Shown: one piece after another, positions 19,720 to 31,700 of the stretch | Numbering within the stretch: position 1 is the stretch's first letter | Layout: the number at the start of each line of letters is the position of its first letter | Assembly (NCBI GenBank): GCA_027924585.1 | Contig: BSBM01000076.1 | Coordinates: 7,783,001-7,847,000 of the forward strand | Length of the DNA stretch: 64,000 bases | DNA from: Larix kaempferi | Lineage: Eukaryota; Streptophyta; Pinopsida; Pinales; Pinaceae | Direction of reading: 5' to 3' | The notes under the pieces: model-generated | The model's input: the letters and a program-made list of their open reading frames with translations, nothing else | Database searches by the model: none | Told to the model about the DNA's origin: nothing | Made by a program: the position numbers and the translations under genes

Positions 19720-22529
19720 TGTTACCTCCCCACTGTTACAGGGGTGTCCACAGGATGGGCAATTGAGAGCAGTACTTGGTGCAGGTGGTGGAATCAAAAT
19801 AATTGCTGCAACTACTGAGTTGTTTTTTGAATTATTTCATCAAGAGGATAGAGCCCTTATCATCAGTCACTGCACCTCGAGTTTATCATCAGCTGATCCC
19901 AAATGTAGTTTCCTATGAGAACTGGACCACTGTTTTGGGAGAGGGGAAAATGTCCTCCAATAGAGAACATTTGATGCGGTTGGAGATCTATTGGTAGCAG
20001 ATCTTGTATATGGAGATAAAAGCAAAAAAAAATCGCCAGGGTTTGGCTGCTGCTATGATGAAGCCCGGGAAGGAAGTACGATACACAGTCGAGTGTTCTC
20101 TCTGTGTTATATATAGGCTATTTTGAAGTGGCAACAGGGAGGAGAATTTTACCAAATCGTCTGGGATCACTGCTTTGTACATGACAATATTAGTGGCCGA
20201 TTAAAACATCTTCCTCTACGATATCATTTTTTAAATGGGGATTGTCACATTTGATTCTGGCAGGACAAAAAGGACTTGTAATTCAATTTCTATACTGAAG
20301 CCTGTCGTATGCAGTGATAAGTCTGTTGAAAATTTTCAGAATGATTCCACTGTAGCTGACAACAAAATTCAGGAAGGTCTGGGAAATATACTTGTAGCTC
20401 TCAGGTAGCTGCATGAGGCCCTAAAATGCAAATCACAAACTGCTGCTAGCTATCATACAATATCTTTTTCTCTTTCGTTGATGGGAGCATACTCCTTAAA
20501 TGTTCAGCATGAGCAAACCACATGGACCAGTCACAATCTGATCTCGGTTTCAAGGGTTATCATCGATTCGTTGAAAAGTAAGAAATCGCCCGAGCAAACT
20601 GCGTGGAAGGTATCCGCCATAATTGAAGAAAGAAATACCCATGAAATTATCAAGCATCCTTTTCGAAATTTTATAGCTGATCGATAGGTCCCGTTCACTT
20701 GGATGGTTTTCATCAGAAATTATATGCTCGTGACTCAAGCTAGCTCGACGCATTTCATCTCCGGCACACACGCAGTTTGTGAATCGAAGAATCCAACACT
20801 TTTAATTCTTATCTCAGGTTGATGAAAAATCGCGATTTCGATGGGGCCCAAGACTGACGGTTTTATATATTACAATTTGCAATAGCTGTCAATCATATGC
20901 TATCAGTCATATGTCGGTTGATTAACACAGACAGTTGTCCACGCTTTTTTTGGGGCAGCTCAGGTTTCAATAGATTATTAGCACCACAGCCGATTTCTTG
21001 ACACGGAGTTGCTTCCACGCCAATTTTTTGAAGCAATGTTACATCCACGCAGAGCTCGCGTTTCAACTATTAGCATACGACAGATTAAATCAATCGAAGG
21101 TCATATTTTAATCAAGCCACTGCTAAAAGCTCGAAGTCGTGATGACTCCAGTTCGCCGATTCTTTGATTGCATTAAGAAAAACGCCAAAGCGCAGCCTAT
21201 GGGAGAGATTCATGGGTTATCGTCGAATGAAAAGACTTAAGTTTCTGTTGGTCGAAGCATCGAGTTAATTCATGGTAATTCGCTGGGTTTTACATGGGGT
21301 GTCTTCAGTTCACGTGGAGTGTTTCACGGATTGCTGGTAAAATTCCTTTTAAAGAAGAACCAATTTACTAAGTGTTAAACACCTCGTCGGCGGTAGCTCA
21401 TCAAACTCAGCCGATTGCTCAAATTCATGGCATATCCAACAGCCGAGAGCAGAATTGGCGGCCAGGGTGTTTAAAAAAATAAAACTCACATATGGCAATC
21501 TTTTGCTGACATCTTCTCCACGTATCAAGCAGTTCACTGGCCACCAATTGCATTTTGACAGCCAATCGTGGGCAAATAAGGCCGCGATAGAGTGTATAAA
21601 CGCAGTGGTTTCTCAACTGTCAAAAAAAAAAAGGGGGGGGGTCACAGTCTGCAGTAAACGCCGGAGGTCACCTAAAGTTGTTCACCCTTGCCAAGCTGTC
21701 CATTTTGATCGGTGATGTGGGTATCTCATCATTAGTTGAGATTGGAGTTATTAGAAAAAATCATACAGTTCAGAGGCTTTGTTTCATTAGAGAGAAAACC
21801 TTTTCACTTTTATCTCCTTTATATTATTTTATTTTCATAAGTAGGTGATTAGTTTGGGCTATAAAAAGACCAAACTCCCTCATTGTAATAATGGAAAATT
21901 TCTGGGTTTTTTATCCCTGTTGAGCGTTAATGAAAAAATCAGATGGTTTTGTAGACAGATTGAGCAATCCTCATATGCTTGTGTGATGTATTTCAAATTG
22001 TAGAATGAATCTAGCTTGTGAGGGCTTTATCAAGCACAATAGATTAGCCATTTAGGATTAATTTGGTTAATTATGCTTGAACAATTATTTTCTCAATGGA
22101 CATCAGTATTCGGTTGTACAAAATGTCGATTTAGATTTGATTGTTTATGCATTCTAGATTCGTCTCACTTTTTATGAAGCATAAAGCCTCCATGAGCCCT
22201 CTTTTGACTCCATTTCCCCTTCTGATACTGGCACTGGTCTTTCCCTGAGGATTGATTTTCCCTTCCTTTTCCATCACCCATTTTGAAAACTATCTTTTGT
22301 TACTTCCGTTTCCCTAAGGCAGCCTTTTCCATTCACCTTGCCCGTTACTGTACCTGCCTTAGCGATCCTAGTTTAGGGATACCCCCCTAGTGTTGGAGAA
22401 GAGCCAACCTGAAGCGAAGAGGAGAGGAGTGTGGTGACATTGGCCTCTCTCTTGAGAGAGTTGTCATTTCGGTTGGCGTGTTGCATTTTGGGCTTTCAAA
22501 CGACACGCATGCCATTTCGGAGGACAACA
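19720..22529 (+). repeat. 3' LTR of the gag-only element (2810 bp)
   Basis: Nearly identical to 15505-18318, with TATA box at 21860-21866. Differences include single substitutions near 20342, 20354, 20854 and 22451 and a shorter G run at about 21630. It ends GGACAACA against the TSD GAGTG. Confidence 0.93.
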
Positions 22530-22534
22530 GAGTG

Positions 22535-23300
22535 TCTGAGGATGCGGCCAATTGTTCATGGCATCGATTTTGGCAGGATCCACGCGAACCCCTTGTGCTG
22601 AGATAATGTGCCCGAGATACTCAACTTCCTTCTGTCCAAAAACACATTTAGACTGTTTGGCGTGGAGATGATTGTCAGAGAAAAGTTGCAGGACAAGATC
22701 CACATGTTGGAGATGTTCAGCCCATGTTTTACTGTAGATGAGGATATCATCAAAGAATACCATAATGAATTTCCGCAAGTAGGGCCGAAATATTTTATTC
22801 ATTAAGGCCTGGAATGTGGAAGGAGCATTAGTGAGGCCAAAGGGCGTGACAAAAAACACATAATGGCCATCATGTGTGCGAAAAGTTGTTTTAGGGATAT
22901 CATCCTCATGAACCCGAATTTGATGATACTTAGAACGAAGATCCAACTTGGAGAAAAATTGACCCCCATGAAGCTCATCAAGAAGCTCATCAACAACAGG
23001 AATTGGAAACTTGTCCTTGATGGTGAGGTGATTAAGTGCTCGGAAGTCAATGCAGAGGCGCCATGACCCATCTTTTTTGCGGACAAGAAGAACTGGAGAA
23101 GAAAAGGAACTAGTGCTTGGGCGAATAATACCTTGCTTCAATAAGTCCCGAACGAGCATTTCAATCTCCATTTTTTGGTGAAATGGGTAGCGATAGGGCC
23201 TGATGTTGGGAGTAACGCTGCCAGGAAGGAGCTGAATACGATGGTCTTCTGGCGTTGAAGGTGGCAATCCCACTGGTTCTGCAAAGACACCTGTTTATCG
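22535..23300 (-). pseudogene. Chromovirus reverse transcriptase (main part)
   Basis: The minus strand reads from a [16 protein letters not shown]-like start through [55 protein letters not shown] and [11 protein letters not shown]. These are the ordered RT motifs, with the FFDD active site near 22744-22755. It continues through [15 protein letters not shown] to PHPQTL, where the gag-only element interrupts it at GAGTG. A stop lies at about 23297 just before the RT start. It is the copy enzyme of a dead element. Confidence 0.92.
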
Positions 23301-23813
23301 ATCCAGAATTTGTTGTAGATCCAAAGGAGTAGTGGAGACCACTGATGGTTGCATCTGAATGGAATGGAACTGAGCGATGACACCATGTGAATTCTTCTTG
23401 AGGATTTTTTCCATGCGATGTGAACTGATGATGCTGAGAGACCCTGGTTGTAATCCTGTCAATGTGTGTTTTTGTCCATTGAGGGAAAACTGCATCCAAA
23501 GTTCAGCAAAATCCTATAAGATAGGGCCAAGTGTGCGTAGCCATTGAGCGCCCAAAACCACATCACATCCGCCTAAGGTCGAGGCAATCATGTCAGAGCG
23601 CAAGGTATAATATCCCATAGAGATACGCACATTTCGACACTTCCCTTTGCAAGGTAAGGTGCCCCCATTGGCAACCATTACTTCAAAGTTGGAGTAAGGA
23701 TGGATAAAACAATCAGCTTGTTTGGCAATCCGAGAGTCAATGAAATTATGAGTGCTACCAGAATCAATGAGTATTGTAAGAGGAAGCTTCTTGAAGTAAC
23801 CCCTGACCCGCAT
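23301..23813 (-). pseudogene. Chromovirus aspartic protease and linker to RT
   Basis: The minus strand contains LTILIDSGSTHNFID, the D-S-G active site of retroelement aspartic protease, about 15 codons into an open stretch. A CDVVLGAQWLRTLGPI block, the usual second half of the fold, follows. A stop interrupts just after that block (near 23514) and the frame continues as a linker toward RT. It would cleave the Gag-Pol polyprotein if intact. Confidence 0.87.
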
Positions 23814-23869
23814 TGTTTGGGGGGTGGTGATTCCAACTAAAGCATGGAGAGATATATTTGGCTAGTCAT

Positions 23870-24827
23870 CCTGAGACGGAGGGTCAATAGGCGGTTCCTG
23901 AATGTCGACCTGAGCATCCATTGTATCTGAATTTTCATCACCAATTTCAGAGGCAGGCAGAGAATCCACATCCAAGAGATAGAGCTTTTACTGAACACAT
24001 CTATGTCCCCGAGTGAATTTCTCATCACAATTATAGCAAAGCCCCTTTTCTCTGCGTGCTTGCATCTCTGTTTCAGACAAATGCTTGATAGGAGTTGGTA
24101 GAGGAGCCTGCGGTATGGGTGGTCGTTGAGAACCCATATTTCGGAAGGGAACAAAAGAGGGCTTGGAGTGCTATTGGGCTGCAATCTTGTCTTCTGCCAA
24201 CTTAGCCAACCCTAGGGCTTCCATCATTGTGTTGGGACGGAACATTTTGACCTCAGAGCGAATGACATCCTTTAGACCACTGATAAAACAACTCCGGTAA
24301 AAGTCATCAGACAATCCTTCAGTGTGGTTGGCTAGTTTCTCAAATTCGGTTTGATACTCTCTCACAGTGCCAATTTGGCGAAATTTAGTGAGGGCTCCTG
24401 TGAAGTCATCAAAAGCACTAGGACCAAATCGTTGCAAAAGGAGCTGGCAAAAGTCTGGCCATTTTGGCTCTTCATGAGCCTTGATGTACCAATGGTACCA
24501 TTGAAGAGCTTCCTGTTCCAAATGAAAAAATATAAGTGGAACTTTGTTGACATCAAAAATATTATGCAGACTGAAATATTGTTCTGCACGATAGATCCAT
24601 CCAGTTGGATCAGTACCATTGAAGCGAGGAAAATCAAGCTTCGGACCACGAAAATTGCTAGAAGAAGAGAACCCATTGTCTGATGAAGACTCGGACTGCC
24701 GTTTGTTGTTCATGGCTGAATGTTCAAGATGGAGACCGAGAAATTTTTCATCTAGATCCTGGAGTTTGGCTTGGATGGTTGCAAGTGCTTCTTCTATGGT
24801 TTTTGCTCCTGTGTGGGTGACAACCAT
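23870..24827 (-). pseudogene. Chromovirus gag with CCHC zinc knuckle
   Basis: ATG at 24827 (minus) gives MVVTHTGAKTIEEAL, then a capsid-like domain with GWIYRAEQYF, EALQWYHWY and REYQTEFEKLAN blocks typical of chromovirus Gag. A stop at 24171 cuts the frame. Beyond it, in the same phase, is a normal knuckle CYNCDEKFTRGHRC (about 24010-24050), followed by further stops before protease. An A/T homopolymer at 24839-24854 lies just upstream of the ATG. Confidence 0.88.
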
Positions 24828-24879
24828 AACTAGGAGTTTTTTTTTTTTTTTTTTGACTGGGTAGAAAAACAAAAACAAA

Positions 24880-25850
24880 AACTGTTTCAGTAAAGGAAAA
24901 TCTGGATTTGGGAAAAAATCTGAAAGTAATTGGGGTTTAACTAGGTTTTGGACACTGTCGAATGGACAGAGAAGCAGAAAAGGAAGATTTCAGAAACAGG
25001 GTGAAAGAATGGGAAAATTTGGCAGAGAGGGACAAAGAAGCAGAATTAGGAAAGGAAATTTGTGGTAAAATTTGAAGGTGATTGGGTGAAATCCGAGGAA
25101 GTTATGGCAAACCCTAAAAATAGACAAATGTGAAATTTCGGACTTTGGGAAGTGGAAGTGGGGATATGGTCCTCAGGAATGAAATATGCCGAATGGGATT
25201 ACAGGGGTTCCCGGGAAGTTTCAAGGGAAACGGAGTGCAAACGGCTCGGAAGGGATCTGAAAAAGATAGATCTGCAACGGCCCGAAAGTGAGCGGAAACA
25301 GAGGGATCTGAAACGGCACCGAATGGATCGAAAACGGCTGGATCTGAAATAGATCTGAAACCGCTGGATCTGGAACGACTTTCAGAATGGATCTGAACGG
25401 TTGGATCTGAAATGGCGCAGCAGTGATCGACAATAGTTCAGCTGAAAATAGATATGGACCCCAAGTATGTGCGGCTTCCTAACAGTTCAGGGGTTTCACT
25501 CGGCCACCAATGCTGTCTGACGGTTTGCGTATTGGGGCAGTACCCCTCACTCCACAGCTCAGGTAAAACTGATAACCGCTTTGCCACAAACGACAACTCT
25601 TGGTTTACCTCACGGGTGGGAACTAGTCAATCAAGTAGGGGTCGTTGCCCTTTTCACTGGCAAGTCCTCTCAATGGGCCAGCTACTTCGAGATTCCTGTG
25701 GTACTCCTCACAATGAGTTTTAGGGCTTATGCCCATGTACTTCCCACAGTTAAGCGGATAGGGATTATTCCCAAATCCGAACCTGCAACAGATGCAAAAA
25801 AAAATTTGGCAGAAATTTCACCCAGTGAGCCCAAGAAAGTGTTCTGATAC
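24880..25850 (-). other. Chromovirus 5' leader with imperfect GGATCTGAAA repeats and PBS
   Basis: No coding region is credible here. Between about 25215 and 25430 the plus strand repeats GGATCTGAAA/ACGGCTGGATCTG words at irregular spacing, a degenerate short tandem repeat. The PBS (minus, 25852-25841) reads TGGTATCAGAAC and is two bases from the 5' LTR end. 25440-25840 is unremarkable leader sequence. Confidence 0.75.
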
Positions 25851-25854
25851 CAGA

Positions 25855-26229
25855 TGTGAAGAACCTGCAATAATTAATTAATGCAAATACACGAGATATC
25901 AGAAATAACAGAATTCAAAATCACTTTTATATTGATCGCAGGCCACTTCGAGGGGGAAACCTCCTTTGAGCAAGCTCAATACAATCAACTTCACGATGAC
26001 TTCATAGGCCTCAACACACACTTATATACTAAGTCTAGGCGTCAATACTATGGGTCAAAACCATGGGCCACTACAAACTATGAATCAACAATACTACGGG
26101 CGACTTACAAAGCATATGTGCCAACAACAATAACACAAACTATGGATCAACAAATACTACGGGACGACTTACAAAGCATATGCGTCCAACAACAATATAC
26201 TAACAAAGTAAAGACATGGGTTCCTAACA
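25855..26229 (-). repeat. Chromovirus 5' LTR (375 bp)
   Basis: On the plus strand it starts TGTGAAGAACC and ends GGTTCCTAACA. It borders the copia sequence AAGATACATGG. It is full length, unlike its partner. An open frame runs by chance from this LTR into copia pol; that is not a fusion gene. Confidence 0.9.
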
Positions 26230-26234
26230 AAGAT

Positions 26235-28747
26235 ACATGGCTCATTGATAGTGGTGCTTCAAAGCACATGACTAGACAAAAGAAAACTCTCTCAAAACTT
26301 GAAGAGAAGACCTCCCCACAAAAGGTATCTCTAGGAGATGACTACCAATATCCCATCAAAGGAATTGGTGAAGCAAGCTACAAGCTTGATTCTAGAGCTC
26401 CCATGAAGATGAAGGAAGTATTGTATGTACCAGGTTTGAAGAAGAACTTACTTTCTATCTCAGCATTAGATAAGAAAGGTTATAGGGTTGCATTCATTGA
26501 TGGACAAGTGCTCATGTGGTCCAAAGGTAAGACTATTAAGGATGCAATTGTCATTGGTGAAGAGGAAGGAGGTCTATACAAACTCAAGGGTCATCCAGAA
26601 GCTGCCCTTATTCAAGAAGCCACTAGCCCAAGTGAGCTACGGCATAGAAGGCTTGCTCACATTAACTACAAAGCACTACCTCATGTGAGCAAAGTAGTTG
26701 TAGGACTACCAGATCTAAAGATTGATCATGAAGGCACTTGCAAGGGTTGTGCAAAAGGGAAAAATATCAAGAATCCATTTCCAAAGAGTGTAACAAAGAC
26801 AAAAGCCACTTTGGAATTGATTCATTTAGATGTATGTGGCCCCATGCCTACCACATCCTTGAGTGGATTTGAATACTACCTTACATTCATTGATGACTAT
26901 TCAAGAAAGACTTGGATATACTTCCTGAAGGGAAAAGATGAATCCTTTGGAAAGTTCAAGGAATTCAAAGCCTTGATAGAGAACCATTCAGAAAAGAAGA
27001 TCAAGATACTCAGGACTGATAATGGTGGAGAGTATACTTCAAAAGATTTTGAATCCTTTTGCAAAGAAGCTGGAATCAAGAGGGAACTAACCACTCCCTA
27101 CAATCCCCAACAAAATAGTGTTGCGGAAAGAAAGAATAGAACCATCATGGAAGCTGTGAAGACAATGATACATGATCAAGACCTACCTATGTATCTATGG
27201 GTTGAAGCAGCCAAGACAGCAGTCTATGTGCAGAATAGACTATCTCATAGTGTTCTTGACTTCAAGACTCCAGAAGAAGTGTTCACAGGGAAGAAGCCTG
27301 AAGTAAGTCACCTCAAGATATTTGGATGTCTTGTGTATATTCACATACCTAAGGAAAAGAGAACTAAGTTGGACCCCTCTGGGAAGAAGGGAATATTTGT
27401 TGGGTATTGTGAAACATCTAAAGCATTCAGGATATACATCCCAGGATTCCATCATATGGAAATCAGTAGGGATGTGACATTTGATGAAGAAGCAACTCTG
27501 AAGAAGTCTAGGAAGTGCCAATATGAAGAAGTATATGAAGAAGATGCACCTCCTAGAATTGCAGAAGTTGTACCAACCCCTGAAGATGAAACACCTGAAG
27601 ACCATGACATGTTAGAACCACAAGAACCCCCCATCACAAACATTTCAAGAAAGAGAAAGCCAACATGGGCTAGAGATATCATACTAGGAGCTGAAAAGTA
27701 TGGAGCCCCTGAAGGCTCCACTAGAGTGAGCAAGAAACCAAAGCCATTCTACAACTATGTGGCTTTGTTGTGTGATCTTGTAGATCAAGAACCTACTAAT
27801 TATGAAGAGGCAATTCATAAGAAAGAGTGGGTAGAAGCAATGACGGAGGAGTACCAATCTATAATGAAGAATGATGTTTGGGATATAGTTCCCAAACCAA
27901 AGGACAAGAGTGTGGTGTCCTCCAAGTGGATATACAAAATAAAGCATGCTACAGATGGTAGCATTGAAAAGTATAAGGCAAGATTTGTAGCCAGAGGATT
28001 CTCTCAGAAAGAGGGAATTGACTATGAAGAGACATTTGCACCAGTTGCAAGGTACACTTCCATTACAACCATCATGGCACTTGCATCCATGATGAAGTGG
28101 GAATTACACCAGATGGATGTGAAGACAGCCTTCCTGAATGGTGTAATTGAAGAAGAAGTGTACATAGAACAACCACAAGGATTTGAGGTTGGAGATAGAA
28201 GAACCCATGTATGCAAATTAAAGAAGACTTTGTATGGGTTGAAACAAGCTCCCAGAGCTTGGTATGGAAGGATTGACAGTTTCTTGACTAGCTTGAGCTT
28301 TACCAAGAGTAAAGCTGATCCTAATCTTTATCTCAAAGTTATGGATGATGAACCTGTCATATTGTTACTATATGTGGATGATCTATTTCTGACTGGAAAT
28401 GAGAAACATATTATCGAGTGTAAGAAGAAGCTCTCTACAAAATTTGAGATGAAAGATCTCGGATTGATGCATTACTTTCTAAGTCTGGAAGTATGGCAAG
28501 GCCCATAAGGAATCTTTCTTAATCAGGGAAAGTATGCTGTGGAAATCTTAAAAAGATTTGATATGTTGAAATGTATAGCCATGGCCACTCCCATGGATTC
28601 CAACTTGAAGCTGTTAACAGATGACTCATCAGAGTTAGTGGATGTAACTCTGTATAGACAAATTATTGGGTCATTAATGTATCTGACGAATACTAGGCCA
28701 GATATATGCTTTGTTGTGAACACCTTAAGTCAGTATGTAGTGGAACC
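26235..28747 (+). pseudogene. Copia pol: protease, integrase and most of RT
   Basis: The frame begins TWLIDSGASKHMT (protease D-S-G near 26247). It has the integrase zinc finger (HRRLAH ... CKGCAKGK), the DD35E core (D in HLDVCGP, D in RTDNGGE, E in SVAERKN with 35 residues between), a KIFGCLVYIHIPKEKR block, and RT with ARGFSQKEGIDYEETF, QMDVKTAFLNG, YGLKQAPRAWY and the active site YVDD (28371-28382). The phase is open for about 760 codons, then a TAA at 28506-28508 interrupts the RT thumb; the frame continues to the TSD GAACC (28743-28747). Integrase and RT motifs are otherwise intact. Confidence 0.94.
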
Positions 28748-31700
28748 TGTTATCAACTGATTTGTACAAATAGTTGAAACCTTATTGAGCCGCCAGTGTT
28801 GGAACACATCAGTGTTCACTTCCAGAGTATCTGGGTTTCATTGTATTTGGGTCTAGCCAGTTTTGGCTAGCCAGTTTTGTTTTTGAGTCGACATGACCAT
28901 GGCCCCATGGGGGTTTGTATCAAAGTGTGCTAGTAGGGTCTGAGTGGCTCGGTTCCCCATGACTGGATTAAACAACTAAGGTATTCCAGGGAGTTTTTTC
29001 ACCGTCAGATTATACTTTGCTTCAGGCGAAATATAATCTCTTGGTTTTTCTCCCGCTTCCTCCAAAGCTGGAATGCCCGATTTTGGAAATTTGGCCATGG
29101 GGGGTTATTAGGGTCCAACTATAATGTATAAACCTACTAGACACTATTAGAATAGGTCTTGGTCATGTCCTAGGTCTCTAGGACCCCCAGAAAAAATTTC
29201 GAAAAAATTTTACCGGACGCGTCGAAGTTGGGGTTTTTTAAATTTTTTAATTATTTATAAATTTTAATTAAATTTCTCTATAGTTTAAATAGAGAAATTT
29301 GGGTCTGTAAATATGTCAGTCATCCGGGGTCCGAATTTAGTGTTTGATGGCTCGTTTCATAAGCCAAAAATCACACATGACCCATGGAGCAGCTAAACCC
29401 AACTTTCGGATGTCAATTCAGCCTCATAATTAATATTTTCTCTGAAAAGTCATTTACAGAGAAATAATTAATTAAAATAATAAAATTGAATATTTTGGAG
29501 AAAATCCAAATCTCTCCAAAATTAATCAATTTGATTAAAATAAAGGGCTAAATGACATGGCAATGAGCATTTAGGAAGATTCCAATCAACTCCAAGCCCA
29601 TCCAGTCAACTATCCAATCACCAAATCATTATCCTTCCAAGGCAATTCGCCCTCCCTCATGAGAAATTCGATTTGTTGATGTGTCAATTCATGGTTGGGT
29701 TGGTGGCTTGCATTTATAGCTTGAGGAAGGCGCCCTATTGACTCACCTTATCCACCATAGCTTGGCTCCTTGTATGATTTGTGTTACACCTACCCTAAAC
29801 CACGTGTTCCTACCTCAACTAGCTCGCATATCCTACCTTCCTCATGTCAATCATCATCAAAGTCGAGTTTTAGCTTTGTGGAGTTTGTTGGTTGGTTAGT
29901 GATAGTTCCCATGCAATCACGAGTGGTATTGGCTCCTTCCAAAGTCGAGTTAGCACCCACTACTCTCCACATGTCTCCATCATACCTCAATTCGCTCCTC
30001 CACATGGCTCACGTCTCCTCACAAACTAGCTCGCCTTTCCTTGTTGTAGGGTGTTCATTGGGTCATGCTTTCATTACCAACCTATCCCAAAGTCGAGTTT
30101 GCCAGATGCCCACTCCCACCAACCTCAAAGCTCGACTTTGGCCTTTGTTTACCTCTCCAAGCTTAAGATTTGATTGGAATTCGATCTCCATACCATTGCC
30201 AAATTCGACCTAGGGTTTTGGCTCTTAGTTTTAGTATAAAGAGAGGCCCATTAGGGGCTATTATCTCATGGAATTTTGATGTAAAGTTACTCTGTCATTT
30301 TGTCATTGCAAAGCCATTGGCTTAAGGAAATAAAGCGACTTTGGAGGTCTATGTGTTGTCAAATGCTTGTCATGGAAATGTCTTCATAATCTCAAGGTGA
30401 ATTTGTTCTTGTTTTTTGCTTATAATCTCATGTTTTGATCCATAATTTGCTTAGAAGGCTTTTTTAAGCCCATAGGATGGGCATTTGAATACAATTTGTC
30501 CATTTATGTTTGGTTTAAGTGTGATTTAGAAGGAGTAGACTGTAGTTGGAAATACTTATACTATTCTAATCCCACTTTTATTATGCATACTATTATGATC
30601 AAGATGTGTTTATGAGTGATCACTTGTGCAGATCCAACAGGTTTTGAAGAGAGATTTGAGCTAGGTTGCATCTTTCATCTCTTCAAAAGGCCTACATTTT
30701 CTAACCATTTGTGCATGCTTCAGGATCCTTCTAGAGCAAATCTCAAGCATTAAGGGATTTGGCAAGAGGCTTCAAATCTAAGGTTCCATCTCTTAAGTTT
30801 ATTTAAAAAATCAATTTGGTTACTTTAGGCTTCTCTTCTTCAAGCCTTTCTATTTTGTTCCTTGAGTTTTTTTTTTACTTGCATGCTAAGCCACTTCTAG
30901 CCCCTCTAGCCTTGATCCAAGATCGCCTTGTCTTCAAGCCATAGATCAGAAATCCATAAGGTTGAAGTTCCTTCAACCTTGGGGAATAACTTGGGATTTG
31001 CTCCCTTGTGCTCTCTTCAACACTCGCTGTCGGCGTATCACCGGTTAACCGGAGGATTTCCAAGGCGGTGTTCTACTACCTCAAGTGTTCCACTTGTAGC
31101 CCTTTGCCCTTGTCTTGCTTTTACATCCTCCTTTGCCCTAGGTTTTTCCCTTTTTTCCATTCGCCTTTGTCTTCTAGCTTCTCCCTTTTCCTCCTTTCGT
31201 CCTACCTCTCTTTGCCTTAGATCTTTTTAGCTTTCTCTTATTGCTTTAGCCCATTCGTTTTGCCCTATTTACTCCCTCTCGTCCCTTTGTATTTCCTCCT
31301 CTCGTCCTCCCTTAGTTCCTTCCTTCACCTCTCTTTGTCTTTTTCCCTTTAGGTAGCTCCTTCACCCCTCCTCGTCCATCCTCTTTAAAGCCCTAAAATC
31401 ACATCAAAACAACAAAACAAAGGGGTTAGTAGTATTTAGTATTAGATTTCATTACTTGGTTATTTGGTAGTTGTTTTTACATAGTTAGATCTCATAAAAA
31501 TAATTATCATGCATTTGTCTTTTGAAATACTTAGTCATTTTCATATCCATACTATCATAGCTTGCATGTAGCTAGTAGATTTCTACAAAATTTTTACATT
31601 TTCCAAAAGATAGAAAATTTTGCACAAAAAATATTTCAAATTTTTTATACTTTAGATCTCATTTCTAGGACTTTTCGAGAGTTTGTTGTTCGCTGGTCCG

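Larger units (their letters stand above)
15505..22529 (+). mobile_element. Gag-only LTR retrotransposon (TR-GAG-like), young and complete, 7025 bp
   Basis: Two LTRs of 2814 and 2810 bp start TGTTACCTCCCC and end GGAGGACAACA, flanked by TSD GAGTG (15500-15504 and 22530-22534) in the chromovirus RT. The 1401-bp interior has a tRNA-Asp PBS, one intact gag-like frame and no protease, RT or integrase, so it must rely on another element's enzymes. Only about ten substitutions plus one homopolymer length change separate the LTRs by eye (about 0.4%), making it the youngest datable insertion here. Terminal GGACAACA, PBS and leader motifs match family G, and its 21-nt pre-LTR box matches the gag-only element at the right. 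Confidence 0.93.
13092..26229 (-). mobile_element. Ty3/gypsy chromovirus, degenerate, reverse strand, split by a gag-only element
   Basis: Reading the minus strand: 5' LTR (26229-25855), PBS, gag, protease, RT, RNase H, integrase with C-terminal chromodomain-like segment, PPT, 3' LTR (13447-13092). Order and chromodomain place it among chromoviruses. Its 375-bp LTRs differ at about 18 of 357 aligned positions (about 5%). The outer right flank AAGAT (26230-26234) is the expected TSD, but the left copy is missing because the 3' LTR lost its last 18 bases at the TRIM junction. Several in-frame stops make it inactive. It sits between copia gag and protease. Confidence 0.92.

Noticed and set aside
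25881-26234. Copia pol appearing to start with about 115 extra codons
   Set aside because: The extra codons are the chromovirus 5' LTR read through by chance; copia homology starts after the LTR at 26235.
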